DNA of 64,000 nucleotides from JBBDWJ01 sp040902925. GTDB taxonomy: Bacteria > Acidobacteriota > Terriglobia > Bryobacterales > UBA6623. The position numbers and the translations under genes are program-made. A model generated the notes under the pieces. The model did no database searches. It saw nothing but the letters and a program-made list of their open reading frames with translations, and was not told the origin of the DNA. The stretch lies in NCBI GenBank assembly GCA_040902925.1, contig JBBDWJ010000244.1:23606-87605 (forward strand). Reading direction: 5' to 3'. Shown here one piece after another: positions 1 through 9,443 of the stretch (position 1 is its first letter; every line of letters begins with the position of its first letter).

Positions 1-204
1 GAAACGCGCACGCACCACTCCAACATGGACGTTTATGATCGCTTGCAACTACCGGATCTGATGCAGGCCGCGGCGATCGTGGCGTCGTTCGTGTATCACG
101 CGGCGAACCGGGCCGAGAAGCTGCCCCGTGAGCCGTTACCGGACCCGCAGCCTCTCACAAAGCCGGAACCCAAGCCCGCGCAGGCAGCGGGTGGCGGCCA
201 ATAG
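1..204 (+). CDS. M28-family zinc peptidase, C-terminal end only
   Basis: Frame 1 is open from the first base to a TAG at 202-204 and encodes the last 67 residues of a protein cut by the window edge. The stretch HHSNMDVYDRLQ, followed by LMQAAAIVASFVYHAANR, resembles the end of secreted M28 (aminopeptidase Y-like) peptidases, where the His is a late zinc ligand and an Asp-Tyr-Asp segment precedes the last helix. A Pro/Lys/Glu-rich tail ends the protein. The catalytic core lies upstream of the window, so activity cannot be judged. It is convergent with the ThiF-like gene. Confidence 0.7.
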   Translation, partial: ETRTHHSNMDVYDRLQLPDLMQAAAIVASFVYHAANRAEKLPREPLPDPQPLTKPEPKPAQAAGGGQ

Positions 205-271
205 CGGCGGAGCGCGTCGGGAACGAATCTGCAGCGGTCGAGTCTATCGGGAAAAGCCTGGCATCGGTCAG

Positions 272-1294
272 TCACGTCCCCACGTAACGCGAGTACAGGC
301 TGCGCGCCACGCCCAAGTCTTCCGTGCCTTTGATGATGGCCCGCCCATCGCTGAATACGGTCATCTCGTAGGGTGGGCAAACGAACCGCAAGGCGTATTC
401 GTTAGCCCGGACTTTTCCGAGCGGCTCGAGTGCCGTTCTGAGCTCCACTAAATCCAGGGTGCGTTGCGAATCGTGAACCTGCACGGCGTTGCGGCCGCAA
501 AGCATCGCCGAGCGCCGGCGCGCGGTCTCCAGATGCTTGAACTCGCGGCGGACGCATGCCGCGCAATCAGCGTCGCGGCTGCCAACCCCGACAGAGCGGA
601 TCGTGTTATTCCACACGTCGATCGTGAGCAGCCGCCGCTCGACCCTATCGCTCTGGCCCGAAAGGATTTTTATCGCGTCGGCCACCTGGAACGCTGCAAT
701 CGACGCTGTGATCGAATTCAGCACACCCGCGGTATCACAGGTGGGCTGGGCGCCTTCGGGAGGCTCGGGAAACACGCACGCCAGGCAGGCGCTCGTTGCC
801 GGAAACACCGGCATGGTGACGCCATAGCTGCCCACCGCAGCCCCGTAGACCCAGGGGATACCCAGCTTCACTGCCACATCATTCACGAGATAGCGCGTCT
901 CGAAGTTGTCGGTCCCGTCGAGTATCACGCCGCCGGGAGCCAGCAGTTCTTCCGCGTTTCCCGCGGTCAGATCGGCCACGCGCGCCTCGACGCGCACGCC
1001 GGAATTGATCCGTCCCAGTTTCTTTGCAGCCGCCGCCGCCTTCGGCAGCGCCTGGGCGGCGTCTTCTTCGTCAAACAGCCACTGCCGTTGCAGATTACTT
1101 GTTTCGACGTAATCGCGGTCGATGATTGTGAGTTTGCCCACGCCGGCCCGAGCCAGCGCATCCGCCTGGAAGCTGCCTAGAGCGCCGCAGCCGACGATGA
1201 CGGCGTGAGCGGCCAAAAGCCTTTCCTGGCCCTGCTCACCCAGGCCCTGGAACAGGATTTGCCGCGAGTATCGCTCTCGATCGTGTTCCGTCAT
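272..1294 (-). CDS. ThiF/MoeB/HesA-family adenylyltransferase
   Basis: A 340-residue E1-like enzyme. The family adenylates the C-terminal glycine of a ThiS or MoaD ubiquitin-like sulfur carrier for thiamine or molybdopterin synthesis. The nucleotide-binding loop GCGALG is at residues 35-40, followed by the acidic patch IDRDYVETSNLQRQ. Two Cys pairs, C170/C173 and C244/C247, form the structural zinc site. C186 in the TCDTAG segment matches the persulfide-forming Cys of ThiF. The C-terminal 70 residues (ending GTEDLGVARSLYSRYVG) resemble the extra tail of Bacillus-type ThiF/MoeB rather than a rhodanese domain. No carrier gene is nearby, so ThiF and MoeB cannot be separated. It is divergent from the BamA-like gene. 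Confidence 0.85.
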   Translation of the reverse strand: MTEHDRERYSRQILFQGLGEQGQERLLAAHAVIVGCGALGSFQADALARAGVGKLTIIDRDYVETSNLQRQWLFDEEDAAQALPKAAAAAKKLGRINSGVRVEARVADLTAGNAEELLAPGGVILDGTDNFETRYLVNDVAVKLGIPWVYGAAVGSYGVTMPVFPATSACLACVFPEPPEGAQPTCDTAGVLNSITASIAAFQVADAIKILSGQSDRVERRLLTIDVWNNTIRSVGVGSRDADCAACVRREFKHLETARRRSAMLCGRNAVQVHDSQRTLDLVELRTALEPLGKVRANEYALRFVCPPYEMTVFSDGRAIIKGTEDLGVARSLYSRYVGT

Positions 1295-1493
1295 GAAAAG
1301 GCCCCATCAAAAAAGCTGTCACAAGCCGTCACGAAAGCAGGAGGTCCTCGCCCTGTCCCAACGCGGGCCGATCCTACACGCCGTCAGGCTAAGCTCCCTA
1401 TTGATCCTATCAGTGAGTGTTCGGCACGCCTTGCCCCTCGATTAGTTGAGCGCATCGGCGGCTGACAACCCGTTTTGAGGCAAGGCCACGTCT

Positions 1494-1499
1494 TATAAT
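1494..1499 (+). promoter_or_regulatory. -10 box of the bamA-like gene
   Basis: A perfect TATAAT lies 8 bases before the GTG at 1508 and 20 bases before the ATG at 1520. No convincing -35 sits 16-18 bases upstream. If used, transcription would start near 1506, which excludes the TTG at 1502 and suggests a very short or absent leader. Confidence 0.5.
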
Positions 1500-1507
1500 T
1501 CTTGATA

Positions 1508-4500
1508 GTGTCCCGTGGCATGCTTTGTCTATTGCTGGCGGCGCTCTGTCTGTGGACAGACCCGCTGCCTTGCGCTGACTTCGAGGGCCTGCCGCTGGGC
1601 GAGATCCGCTTCTCTCCCGATAACGATCTTCTTCTGGAACGGCACCGCAGCGAGCTGATTCTGATCGAGCCGGGCAAGCCTCTGGATAACCGTCTGCTCG
1701 GCCAGACCATTCGCAACCTGTACGCGACAGGGCGTTTTGAAACGATCGACGCCGACGCTGAGCTCAAAGACGGAGAGGTGACGCTGACTTTCCTCGTCAG
1801 GCTGAGCCATTTCATCGGCCAAGTCAGCGTCGTTGGCGTCCCCAACCCACCGACGATCAACCAGCTTGCCAACGCCACCAAGCTGGATGCGGGTGAGTTG
1901 ATGACCGAACGCCGCGTCGCCGCCGCCGAGCAAGGCGTGTTGCAGATTCTGCTCGACAACGGCTTTCCCGATGCCCTGGTAAAGACCGATACGGCCGCTG
2001 ACGACGAAACCCAACAAGCCGACATCACACTCGTCGTCGAGCCCGGCGTTCGCGCGGGCTTTGGACGCATCTTCGTGACGCCCAGCCCCGTTCTGACCGA
2101 GCCGCAAGTTCGCGAGATCACGGCATGGGGCCGCGGCGATGCGTACACCGAGCGCAGTGTGCTGCGCGGGCTGGAGCGGCTGCGCAAGTACTACCAGAAG
2201 CAGGATCGCTGGCAGGTCAAGGTAAGCGCGATTCGCGGCGGCTTCAATGCCGACAGCGGCGAAATTGATGTGGTGCTCAACGTTGAGCCGGGTCCCCGCG
2301 TACTGGTGACCGTCGAGGGCGAGAGTTTTTCGCAGGGCCAGCTTCGGCGCTACATCCCGATCTTCGACGAAGGCGTCATCGACAACGATCTGCTCGAGGA
2401 AGGCGCGGAAAACCTGCGCAACTATCTCCAGACCAAGGGTTACTTCAACGCTGCCGTGGAGTTCGACCCCGCCTCCGCTAGCGGCGACGAGATCCGCGTC
2501 GTCTACGATGTGAACCGCGGAAAGCGCTATGCGCTGGTACAGATCGAGATCGCCGGCAACCAGTGGTTCGACCTCGAAACCATTCGCGAGCGCATGTTGA
2601 TTCGCACCAAAAGCTTCCAGATGCGCCGCGGCCGCTTTAGCCAAAGCCTTCTCGAGAGCGATATCTCCGCCATTGAAGATCTTTACCGCTCCAACGGCTT
2701 CCGCGACATCGCCATTACGTCGCGTGTGGAAGAAGACTATCAGGGAGCACAAGGCGACCTGGCGGTTTCTATCACCATCCGCGAGGGAGAGCCGACGCTG
2801 GTCGACGATCTCATCATCGAGGGAATGCAGAAGATCAAACCGGACCGCTTCCTGCCGATGCTCGCGTCGGCGCCAGGGCAGCCTTTCAGCGAATCCAGTA
2901 TCGCCACCGACCGCTCGCTGATTTTGGCGGAATATTTCAACGACGGCTACCAGGATGCGAGCTTCGAGTGGGAAAGGCGGCCGGCAGGCGAGGACGGCCG
3001 CGTCATCGTCGAGTATCACATCCGCGAAGGCGAGTCGCTCTACACGCGCGGCGCCATCGTCGCCGGACTGGTTCATACCCAGCCGCATCTGGTTCAGCAA
3101 CAGATTCGCCTAACCCCTGGAGAGCCGCTTTCGCAGAGCGATATGTTCGAAACCCAACGCCGGCTTTACGATCTGGGCATTTTTTCGCGGGTTGATGTAG
3201 CGCTTCAGAATCCAGAAGGCGAGGAGCCGGCCAAGAACGTGCTGCTGCAATTGGAGGAAGCCCGCCGTTGGGTGGTGGGCTTCGGCGGCGGCGCGGAATT
3301 CGCGCGCCTCGGCGGCAACACCGGTGATCTCTCCGACGCGGTTGGCGATGCCACGTTTAGTCCGCGCGTCACAATCGAGACGACCCGGCTCAACTTTCGC
3401 GGCATCGGCCACACCCTCAACGTGCGAACACGGCTTTCCAATTTGCAGCAACGCGCGCTATTCACTTATGAGGCGCCGCGCTGGACCGGCTCGGAAAAGT
3501 GGAAGATGACGCTCAGCGCCCTCTACGACTCGTCGCGCAACGTGCGAACCTTTCGTGGGACCCGCCTGGAGGGCGCGCTCCAGCTCCAGCATCGCTTGAG
3601 CCGGCCTTCGACCGCTCTCTATCGCTACACTTTCCGCCGCACGACGATCGATGAAGCGACGCTGCAGATTTCACCGTCGCTGATCCCGCTCGCATCGCGT
3701 CCCGTTCGCGTGGCATTGTTCTCGGGCACCTATATTCAGGACCGCCGCGACGATCCAACCGATGCAAGCCGCGGCATCTACAACACCGCGGACTTGGGTT
3801 TCGCGAACGGCTACTGGGGCTCGCAGCCCGACTTCGTCCGCATGCTCGGGCAAAATGCCACCTATCACCGGCTCAGCCCTCGCGTCGTCGTGGCGCGCTC
3901 GCTGCAAATTGGGCTGATGTTTGCCGCTGGAAGCCGCCCCGACAGCGACCTACCCGCTAGCGGACTGACAATTCGGTCCATCTCGAACCCCGATGTGCGA
4001 ATTCCCATCACGGAGCGCTTCTATTCCGGCGGCGCCAACTCGCACCGCGGCTTTCCGGTCAATCAAGCCGGGCCGCGTGACCCGCTTACCGGATTTCCCA
4101 TCGGCGGCGGTGCGACCGTCGTGAACAGCGTGGAGCTGCGCTTCCCGTTGATCGGCGAGAACATTCGCGGGGTTCTTTTTCACGACGCCGGCAACGTCTT
4201 TTCGCGGCCCGGCGAGATCAACTTCAGCACTTCGCAGCGTTCCACGACGAGTTTGCTACCCGAGAACCTGCCGCCGCGCGCTCGCAGCCGCGCCCAGGGC
4301 ACTGACCCGATCACGGTCTACGACTTCGACTACATGGTTCATGCGGTGGGTCTCGGAGTGCGCTATCGCACCCCCATCGGACCCATCCGGCTCGACCTCG
4401 CTTACAGTTTGAATCCGCCTCGCTTCGCGGGATTCACCGGGACGCGGGATGAATTGCTCGTCAACCGTGGAACCGTTAGCGAGCAGCGCATCTCCCACTT

Positions 4501-4534
4501 CCAGTTTCATTTCTCGCTGGGCCAGACGTTTTGA
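1508..4534 (+). CDS. BamA/TamA-family outer-membrane assembly protein with seven POTRA repeats
   Basis: About 1008 residues with a hydrophobic signal peptide (LCLLLAALCLW). The first ~590 residues contain seven successive POTRA-like units, judged from recurring beta-strand openings such as IGQVSVVG, LVQIEIAG, VDDLIIEG and RGAIVAG; E. coli BamA has five and TamA three. The C-terminal ~415 residues are an Omp85 barrel with NSHRGFPV (the lid-loop RGF motif) and HDAGNVF, ending in the strand FHFSLGQTF with a terminal Phe. The protein would insert or export outer-membrane proteins. Because tamB lies two genes downstream, a TamA-like role is possible; the POTRA number favours a BamA-like protein. 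The start is uncertain: GTG 1508 gives an Arg before the hydrophobic core, ATG 1520 is the alternative. Confidence 0.88.
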   Translation: MSRGMLCLLLAALCLWTDPLPCADFEGLPLGEIRFSPDNDLLLERHRSELILIEPGKPLDNRLLGQTIRNLYATGRFETIDADAELKDGEVTLTFLVRLSHFIGQVSVVGVPNPPTINQLANATKLDAGELMTERRVAAAEQGVLQILLDNGFPDALVKTDTAADDETQQADITLVVEPGVRAGFGRIFVTPSPVLTEPQVREITAWGRGDAYTERSVLRGLERLRKYYQKQDRWQVKVSAIRGGFNADSGEIDVVLNVEPGPRVLVTVEGESFSQGQLRRYIPIFDEGVIDNDLLEEGAENLRNYLQTKGYFNAAVEFDPASASGDEIRVVYDVNRGKRYALVQIEIAGNQWFDLETIRERMLIRTKSFQMRRGRFSQSLLESDISAIEDLYRSNGFRDIAITSRVEEDYQGAQGDLAVSITIREGEPTLVDDLIIEGMQKIKPDRFLPMLASAPGQPFSESSIATDRSLILAEYFNDGYQDASFEWERRPAGEDGRVIVEYHIREGESLYTRGAIVAGLVHTQPHLVQQQIRLTPGEPLSQSDMFETQRRLYDLGIFSRVDVALQNPEGEEPAKNVLLQLEEARRWVVGFGGGAEFARLGGNTGDLSDAVGDATFSPRVTIETTRLNFRGIGHTLNVRTRLSNLQQRALFTYEAPRWTGSEKWKMTLSALYDSSRNVRTFRGTRLEGALQLQHRLSRPSTALYRYTFRRTTIDEATLQISPSLIPLASRPVRVALFSGTYIQDRRDDPTDASRGIYNTADLGFANGYWGSQPDFVRMLGQNATYHRLSPRVVVARSLQIGLMFAAGSRPDSDLPASGLTIRSISNPDVRIPITERFYSGGANSHRGFPVNQAGPRDPLTGFPIGGGATVVNSVELRFPLIGENIRGVLFHDAGNVFSRPGEINFSTSQRSTTSLLPENLPPRARSRAQGTDPITVYDFDYMVHAVGLGVRYRTPIGPIRLDLAYSLNPPRFAGFTGTRDELLVNRGTVSEQRISHFQFHFSLGQTF

Positions 4535-4563
4535 GGGATTTTGTCAACCGCTGCTTGGAACCA

Positions 4564-5316
4564 ATGAGGGATTCATTGCAAGGACTGCCCAACGCGGCTA
4601 TGCTGCTTGAACGGCTGGGGCTTTGTTGCCTGCTTTTCCTTGCGTGGCAGGCGATATCGCGAGCCGAGGTCATCGACCGAATCGTCGCCGTCGTCGGTCA
4701 GCATGCCATCACGGCGAGCGAAGTAGAGCTGCAACTGCGGCTGGAAGCCCTTTTCAACCGCGAGCCGCTCGAAATCACCGACGAGAAGCGGCGGCGGGCG
4801 CTGCAAAGGTTGATCGCCGTACGCGTGATTCAGAGCGAGGCCATCATGGCCGGGTTCTTGAGCACTAGCGAGCAGGACGTCCAGCTCCGCCTGCAGCAAG
4901 CCAGACGGCAAGGCTACGCCAACGGCCTTGGCTTCGAACAAGCGCTGCAAGAATACGATCTGAGAGAGCAAGACGTGGCCGATTTCTGGCGCCAGGTCAT
5001 CGGCTACGAACGGTTCAAGGATTTTCGGTTCAAAACCGGCCTGGAAATCTCTGCCGAGGCCGTTGCAGCGTACTACGAGAAGAACGTCGTCGCGGAATTC
5101 AACAAAGAGGGTCAGGGCGCCGCGCCGCCGCTCGCCGAAATTTACGACCAGGTCGAGCAGGCCGTAATCGAGGAACGCGCCAACGAAATGCTAGACGAGT
5201 GGCTCAAAGAGACTCGGCCTCAAACACGTATAGTGATCTTGGAGGAGCAGGAACCGCCGAAAAACGAAAATACGGCGCCCGACGCTGCGGCGGCTGAATC
5301 GCAAGCCCCGCGCTAG
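4564..5316 (+). CDS. SurA_N-like periplasmic chaperone lacking a PPIase domain
   Basis: About 250 residues. After a signal peptide (core LCCLLFLAWQA, likely cleavage after AISRA) the mature protein opens EVIDRIVAVVGQHAITASEV, the typical start of SurA/PpiD N-terminal chaperone domains, followed by helices rich in Gln, Arg and Glu. No rotamase (parvulin) domain follows: the protein ends in an acidic, Ala-rich tail. It probably binds unfolded outer-membrane proteins in the periplasm, which fits its place between the BamA-like and TamB genes. The reading frame overlaps the preceding stop (TTGA at 4531-4534), suggesting translational coupling. TTG 4531 and ATG 4600 are alternative starts; ATG 4600 would give the shortest, most typical signal peptide. 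Confidence 0.72.
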   Translation: MRDSLQGLPNAAMLLERLGLCCLLFLAWQAISRAEVIDRIVAVVGQHAITASEVELQLRLEALFNREPLEITDEKRRRALQRLIAVRVIQSEAIMAGFLSTSEQDVQLRLQQARRQGYANGLGFEQALQEYDLREQDVADFWRQVIGYERFKDFRFKTGLEISAEAVAAYYEKNVVAEFNKEGQGAAPPLAEIYDQVEQAVIEERANEMLDEWLKETRPQTRIVILEEQEPPKNENTAPDAAAAESQAPR

Positions 5317-5350
5317 TGTCAGCAGAAGAAGCGCGAATGTCGCTGCGGAC

Positions 5351-8300
5351 ATGACGGAGCCGATGGCAGTCATGAAGAAGCTTCTTTCCAAACTCGGCCG
5401 GATTCGCTGGAGCCGCTGGCTCGGAATTCCCCTGCTGATCGCAATCCTACTGGTGATCGCGTTCCAGGCGACCGTACGCACCGATTGGTTTCAGCACAAG
5501 GTGCGCGACCGCGTGATCCTGGAGCTCGAACGAGCCACCGGCGGCCGCGTCGAGCTCGGCGCCTTCCTGTTCGACCCCGGAACCATGACGGTCACCATCA
5601 ACCGGCTGGTGATTCACGGCGCCGAACAGCCTCCCGAGCCTCCACTACTTAGCATTCCCACGCTGCGTATCGAGTTGACCCTCGTATCCCTTCTGTCGAT
5701 GCAGGTTTCGGTTCGCGCCCTGCAGGTGCAATCGCCCGAAATTCATCTGACCGTTGCAGACGATGGGACGACGAACTTGCCTGGCGGGCAGCGCGGTGCG
5801 GCCTCGGGAGACAGCGTGGATACTCTGCTCGATCTCGCCGTTGACCGTCTCGAGGTGCAGCAAGGCAGCCTGTATTGGAACAATGTTCCCCACCGCCTTT
5901 CGGTGCGTGGCGCCGGGCTGCAGCTCGGTACACGCTACGAGCGTGCCGAAGACCGCTACGCACTCTCCTTCCGGGTCGCTGAGCTCGGTTTCGAATATGC
6001 CGAGAGCGAAACCGTGCTTTCTGAATCTGAGGGGGAGCTTTTCGTCTACCGCGATCGCGTCGAAGTGCCTCATCTCGTCGTCGGCACGAGCGGCGCGCGG
6101 ATCGAAGCTCACGCCCAAATGCGCGGCTGGCAGCAGCCAGAAATAGACGCTGAGTACAAGGGCCGGTTCTCGATAGAGCCTTGGAAGGTGCGTTTCGGTT
6201 TGCAGTTCCTGGGCGAGGGATTGGCGGAGCTCGCCGGAAAGCTGGCCTGGCGCGGCGCCGACGAAAGCCTCGCCTATTCCGGGAGCGTCGCTTTAGAGAG
6301 CGCCATCAACAGCACCGGAAGCGAAGCTCCCAAGGTTCTGGCAAGCGCCGAATACTCCGGCGACGCCGCCCGCGCCCGGCTGCGCAATCTCGATGTAGCC
6401 GCTTTCGGCGGCCATTTTCACGGCGAGGCCGAGGCGGAAGTCGCGCCAACCGCGCCCCCCGGTTGGCGGCTCTCGGGCGATTTTGATGGTTACTCTATCC
6501 GCTCGGTTGCCGAAGCCGCCAGAGCCACGGGTATCGCCAACCTGCCGGCCAACTTGCCGTGGCGCAGTCTGCTCAGCGGGTGGCTTCGCGCCGAGGGCGC
6601 CGGGCTCGACGATGCTCAGCTTTCGGCTTCGCTGATCCTCGCTCCGCCGCAGGGCTTGCCCCCCGATCAGCGGCTGCTCGAAGGGGTCGTTGATGTGGTC
6701 TATCGCAGCAGCGACCAGCTCCTTCAGTTTTCGCGTATCGATCTTTCCACCGGCGCGTCGCGCGTCGCCGCGCACGGCAGTATCACCGCCGACGGCCGCT
6801 CGATTCTCGATCTCGAGGCCACACTGGACCAGCTCACGGACCTGGCCACAGCAGCACGCATGGCGGGAATCGACATCAGCGAGCTGCCGCTGCAACTGCA
6901 AGGCCAGGCTTCCCTCGAAGGTCATTTCGCCGGCCAACTCTTTCTCGACCGCCCCCCGCAAGGGCGCTTCACAGGTAAGCTCGAGGCGAACGGCTTGCGG
7001 ACGGCGGGCTACGACTGGCGCCGTTTCAGCGGGGATCTCGAGCTGGAGCCCGGCAGGCTTCGCCTCGAACAAGGCATCCTCGAGGACCCCGATGGCACGG
7101 CCCAACTTGCCCTGACGGTTCCGCTGGAAGACTACAGGCTCTCGCCCGCGGGGCCGTTGGCCGGCAACGTCAAGTTCAGCGGCTTTTCTGTTGAGCGCTT
7201 TCTGGCAACGTTCGGCCGTAGCGAGAAAATCACGGGAATCGCGGGCGGGCAGGTTCGCCTGTCTGGCGCCGTTGAGAACCCGGAATTCACCGCCGAAGCC
7301 ACCGTGCGCGAAGGCGCCGTCTGGGACGAACTTTTCCAGATCGCCACCGTGAAAGCCCAATACGCCGCTGGAAAGCTCGACGTATCGAGTTTCGAGATCC
7401 TCAAGGCCCCCCGTCCCGGCAGTGAGGGAGCGCAGCCGCGAGTGCGCGGCCAGGGGCAGTTCACCCCCGCCGACCGGCGTTTTCGATTGGACCTCAGCGG
7501 CGGCGATTGGAACCTCGCGCAGTTCGATCGATTCGAAGGCGCCGCCCGCCCGCCCAGCGGCGACGTCCAACTCGATTTGCACGCCTCTGGCCGCCTATCC
7601 GAAGGCCAGGAACTGTTCGACGAGCTCGACGTCACAGGAAACTGGAACCTCCAGAATGTCGCGCTCGGTGAGCAATCGCTCGGCTCCCTCGCCGGCAACA
7701 TCGCCACGCAGGGCAAGCAGGTCTATCTCGACTGGAAGGCCGCTTTGCTGGGAGGCCAACTGAGCGGCAAAGCCGAGTTACAGCCCGCCGGCGACCAGTC
7801 GTTCCACGGGCAGATGGAGTTCCAGAAATTCCAGGCCCTCGGCGTAGCGCAACTGGCGCGCCTGCCGGTCGAACAGATGCAGGGTGAGGTTGACGGCAGC
7901 TTCACCTTCTCGGGAGACCTTGCGGAGCCCAACAATCTCAAGGCAGAGGGAACGATCACGCGCCTGGAGGTCGGCCTTACAGAAATCGCGGGCGCCAATA
8001 AGGGCTATTCGCTGTGGAATCCATTTCCTATGCGCTTTTCGCTCGCGGAACGCCGTCTGCGTCTCGATGGCATGCGCCTGCTCGGCCAGGGCACCGACAT
8101 CGGCATCGACGGAACGATTCCCTTCGCGCTCATGGACCCCGCGGAAAACAAGCTTGATGTCTCGGTGGAGGGCGATTTCAACCTCTCGGTGCTGGAGAGC
8201 TTTCGTTCCGGACTCGAGGCAAGCGGCGTATCGAGCGTGGAGGTCAACATCCGCGGCACGATGGAGCAGCCGCAACTGCGCGGTCGGCTGCGGCTGCAAA

Positions 8301-9442
8301 ATGCCGCATTGCGCTCCGAGGATCTGCCTGCCGGGCTCAGCGATATATCGGGCTCGATGACTTTCACCGGCCGGCGTGTACGGATCGATGAGATCAAGGC
8401 CACTTCCGGCGGCGGCAGGGTCCGGCTTAGCGGCACGGCGGTCTACGAAGAAGGCACGGCGTCGTATCGCCTGAGCGCCGATGCCCAGCAGGTGCGCCTG
8501 CGCTACCCGACCAACATGACAAGCACCATCGACGGGCAACTGACGCTTTCGGGCAACGACCTGCAAACGCTGCTGACCGGCGAGATCATCGTCATGCGGC
8601 TGTCGACCTCGCCGGAGGCCAACATGGGCAGCCTGATCGCCTCGCTCGGCGAGCCGCCGCGCACGCCCGCCGGAGGGCCTTTCCTCCGCAATACCCAGCT
8701 CAACGTGCGCCTCGGCTCCATACCCGACCTGCCGGTTCAAACCAGCATGTTTCGCAACATGCAGGTCGAAGTCGACATGCGCGTCGTCGGCACGGCCGTC
8801 AGCCCATCCCTGCTTGGCAACATCAGCGTTACCCAGGGCGAGATGCGCTTCCAGGGAACGCGCTACGTCATCAACCGCGGCGAGATCGACTTCACCAACC
8901 CGTTCCGCGTCGAACCCGTACTCGACTTCGAGCTGGAAACACGCATTCGCGACGTCGATATCGCGCTCAACATCTCCGGGCCGGCACGCAACATGAATGT
9001 GAGCTACCGCTCCGATCCGCCGCTGGAATTCAACCAACTGGTTTCGCTGATCGCCGTGGGCCGGAGCCCGACTCTGGACCCGGTGCTGGCTGCGCAAGAG
9101 CGCGTCGAGGCGCAGCCGCTGATCCAGACCGGCGCCAATACGCTGCTGTCGCAGGCGCTTTCGCGGCCGTTTAGCAAGGGCTTGCAGCGTTTCTTCGGCG
9201 TCAGCCGTTTGCGGGTCGATCCCCAGGTGGGAGGGGCCGAGAGCGCCCCCACGGCGCGCATTTCAACCGAACAGCAGATCACCAACGACCTCACGCTGAT
9301 CTACAGCTACAACCTGGCCGATTCCGAACAACAGAGCGTGCGGGTCGAATGGGCGCCCAGCCGCCGCCTGTCGTTCATCGTGACGCGCGACGAGAACGGG
9401 CTGGTCGGCGCCGACGTGCTCTACAAAAAGAGGCTGCCCTGA
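5351..9442 (+). CDS. tamB: TamB-like translocation/assembly protein
   Basis: A 1363-residue protein with one N-terminal membrane anchor (LGIPLLIAILLVIAFQA, after a basic stretch) and a long periplasmic body of repeated short beta strands (L.G...I.G pattern), as in the AsmA/TamB lipid-transfer and OMP-assembly superfamily. The N-terminus resembles AsmA; the last ~300 residues (from NTQLNVRLGSIPDLPVQ to YSYNLADSEQQSVRVEWAPSR) match the TamB C-terminal (DUF490) domain. It would bridge the inner and outer membranes and work with an Omp85 partner, here the BamA/TamA gene two positions upstream. ATG codons at 5363 and 5372 are alternative starts. Confidence 0.88.
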   Translation: MTEPMAVMKKLLSKLGRIRWSRWLGIPLLIAILLVIAFQATVRTDWFQHKVRDRVILELERATGGRVELGAFLFDPGTMTVTINRLVIHGAEQPPEPPLLSIPTLRIELTLVSLLSMQVSVRALQVQSPEIHLTVADDGTTNLPGGQRGAASGDSVDTLLDLAVDRLEVQQGSLYWNNVPHRLSVRGAGLQLGTRYERAEDRYALSFRVAELGFEYAESETVLSESEGELFVYRDRVEVPHLVVGTSGARIEAHAQMRGWQQPEIDAEYKGRFSIEPWKVRFGLQFLGEGLAELAGKLAWRGADESLAYSGSVALESAINSTGSEAPKVLASAEYSGDAARARLRNLDVAAFGGHFHGEAEAEVAPTAPPGWRLSGDFDGYSIRSVAEAARATGIANLPANLPWRSLLSGWLRAEGAGLDDAQLSASLILAPPQGLPPDQRLLEGVVDVVYRSSDQLLQFSRIDLSTGASRVAAHGSITADGRSILDLEATLDQLTDLATAARMAGIDISELPLQLQGQASLEGHFAGQLFLDRPPQGRFTGKLEANGLRTAGYDWRRFSGDLELEPGRLRLEQGILEDPDGTAQLALTVPLEDYRLSPAGPLAGNVKFSGFSVERFLATFGRSEKITGIAGGQVRLSGAVENPEFTAEATVREGAVWDELFQIATVKAQYAAGKLDVSSFEILKAPRPGSEGAQPRVRGQGQFTPADRRFRLDLSGGDWNLAQFDRFEGAARPPSGDVQLDLHASGRLSEGQELFDELDVTGNWNLQNVALGEQSLGSLAGNIATQGKQVYLDWKAALLGGQLSGKAELQPAGDQSFHGQMEFQKFQALGVAQLARLPVEQMQGEVDGSFTFSGDLAEPNNLKAEGTITRLEVGLTEIAGANKGYSLWNPFPMRFSLAERRLRLDGMRLLGQGTDIGIDGTIPFALMDPAENKLDVSVEGDFNLSVLESFRSGLEASGVSSVEVNIRGTMEQPQLRGRLRLQNAALRSEDLPAGLSDISGSMTFTGRRVRIDEIKATSGGGRVRLSGTAVYEEGTASYRLSADAQQVRLRYPTNMTSTIDGQLTLSGNDLQTLLTGEIIVMRLSTSPEANMGSLIASLGEPPRTPAGGPFLRNTQLNVRLGSIPDLPVQTSMFRNMQVEVDMRVVGTAVSPSLLGNISVTQGEMRFQGTRYVINRGEIDFTNPFRVEPVLDFELETRIRDVDIALNISGPARNMNVSYRSDPPLEFNQLVSLIAVGRSPTLDPVLAAQERVEAQPLIQTGANTLLSQALSRPFSKGLQRFFGVSRLRVDPQVGGAESAPTARISTEQQITNDLTLIYSYNLADSEQQSVRVEWAPSRRLSFIVTRDENGLVGADVLYKKRLP

Positions 9443-9443
9443 A

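Noticed and set aside
1529..3100. Long antisense open frame (523 codons) across the bamA-like gene
   Set aside because: It mirrors a clearly conserved Omp85 gene on the other strand; in GC-rich DNA such shadow frames are normal and its translation has no domain character.
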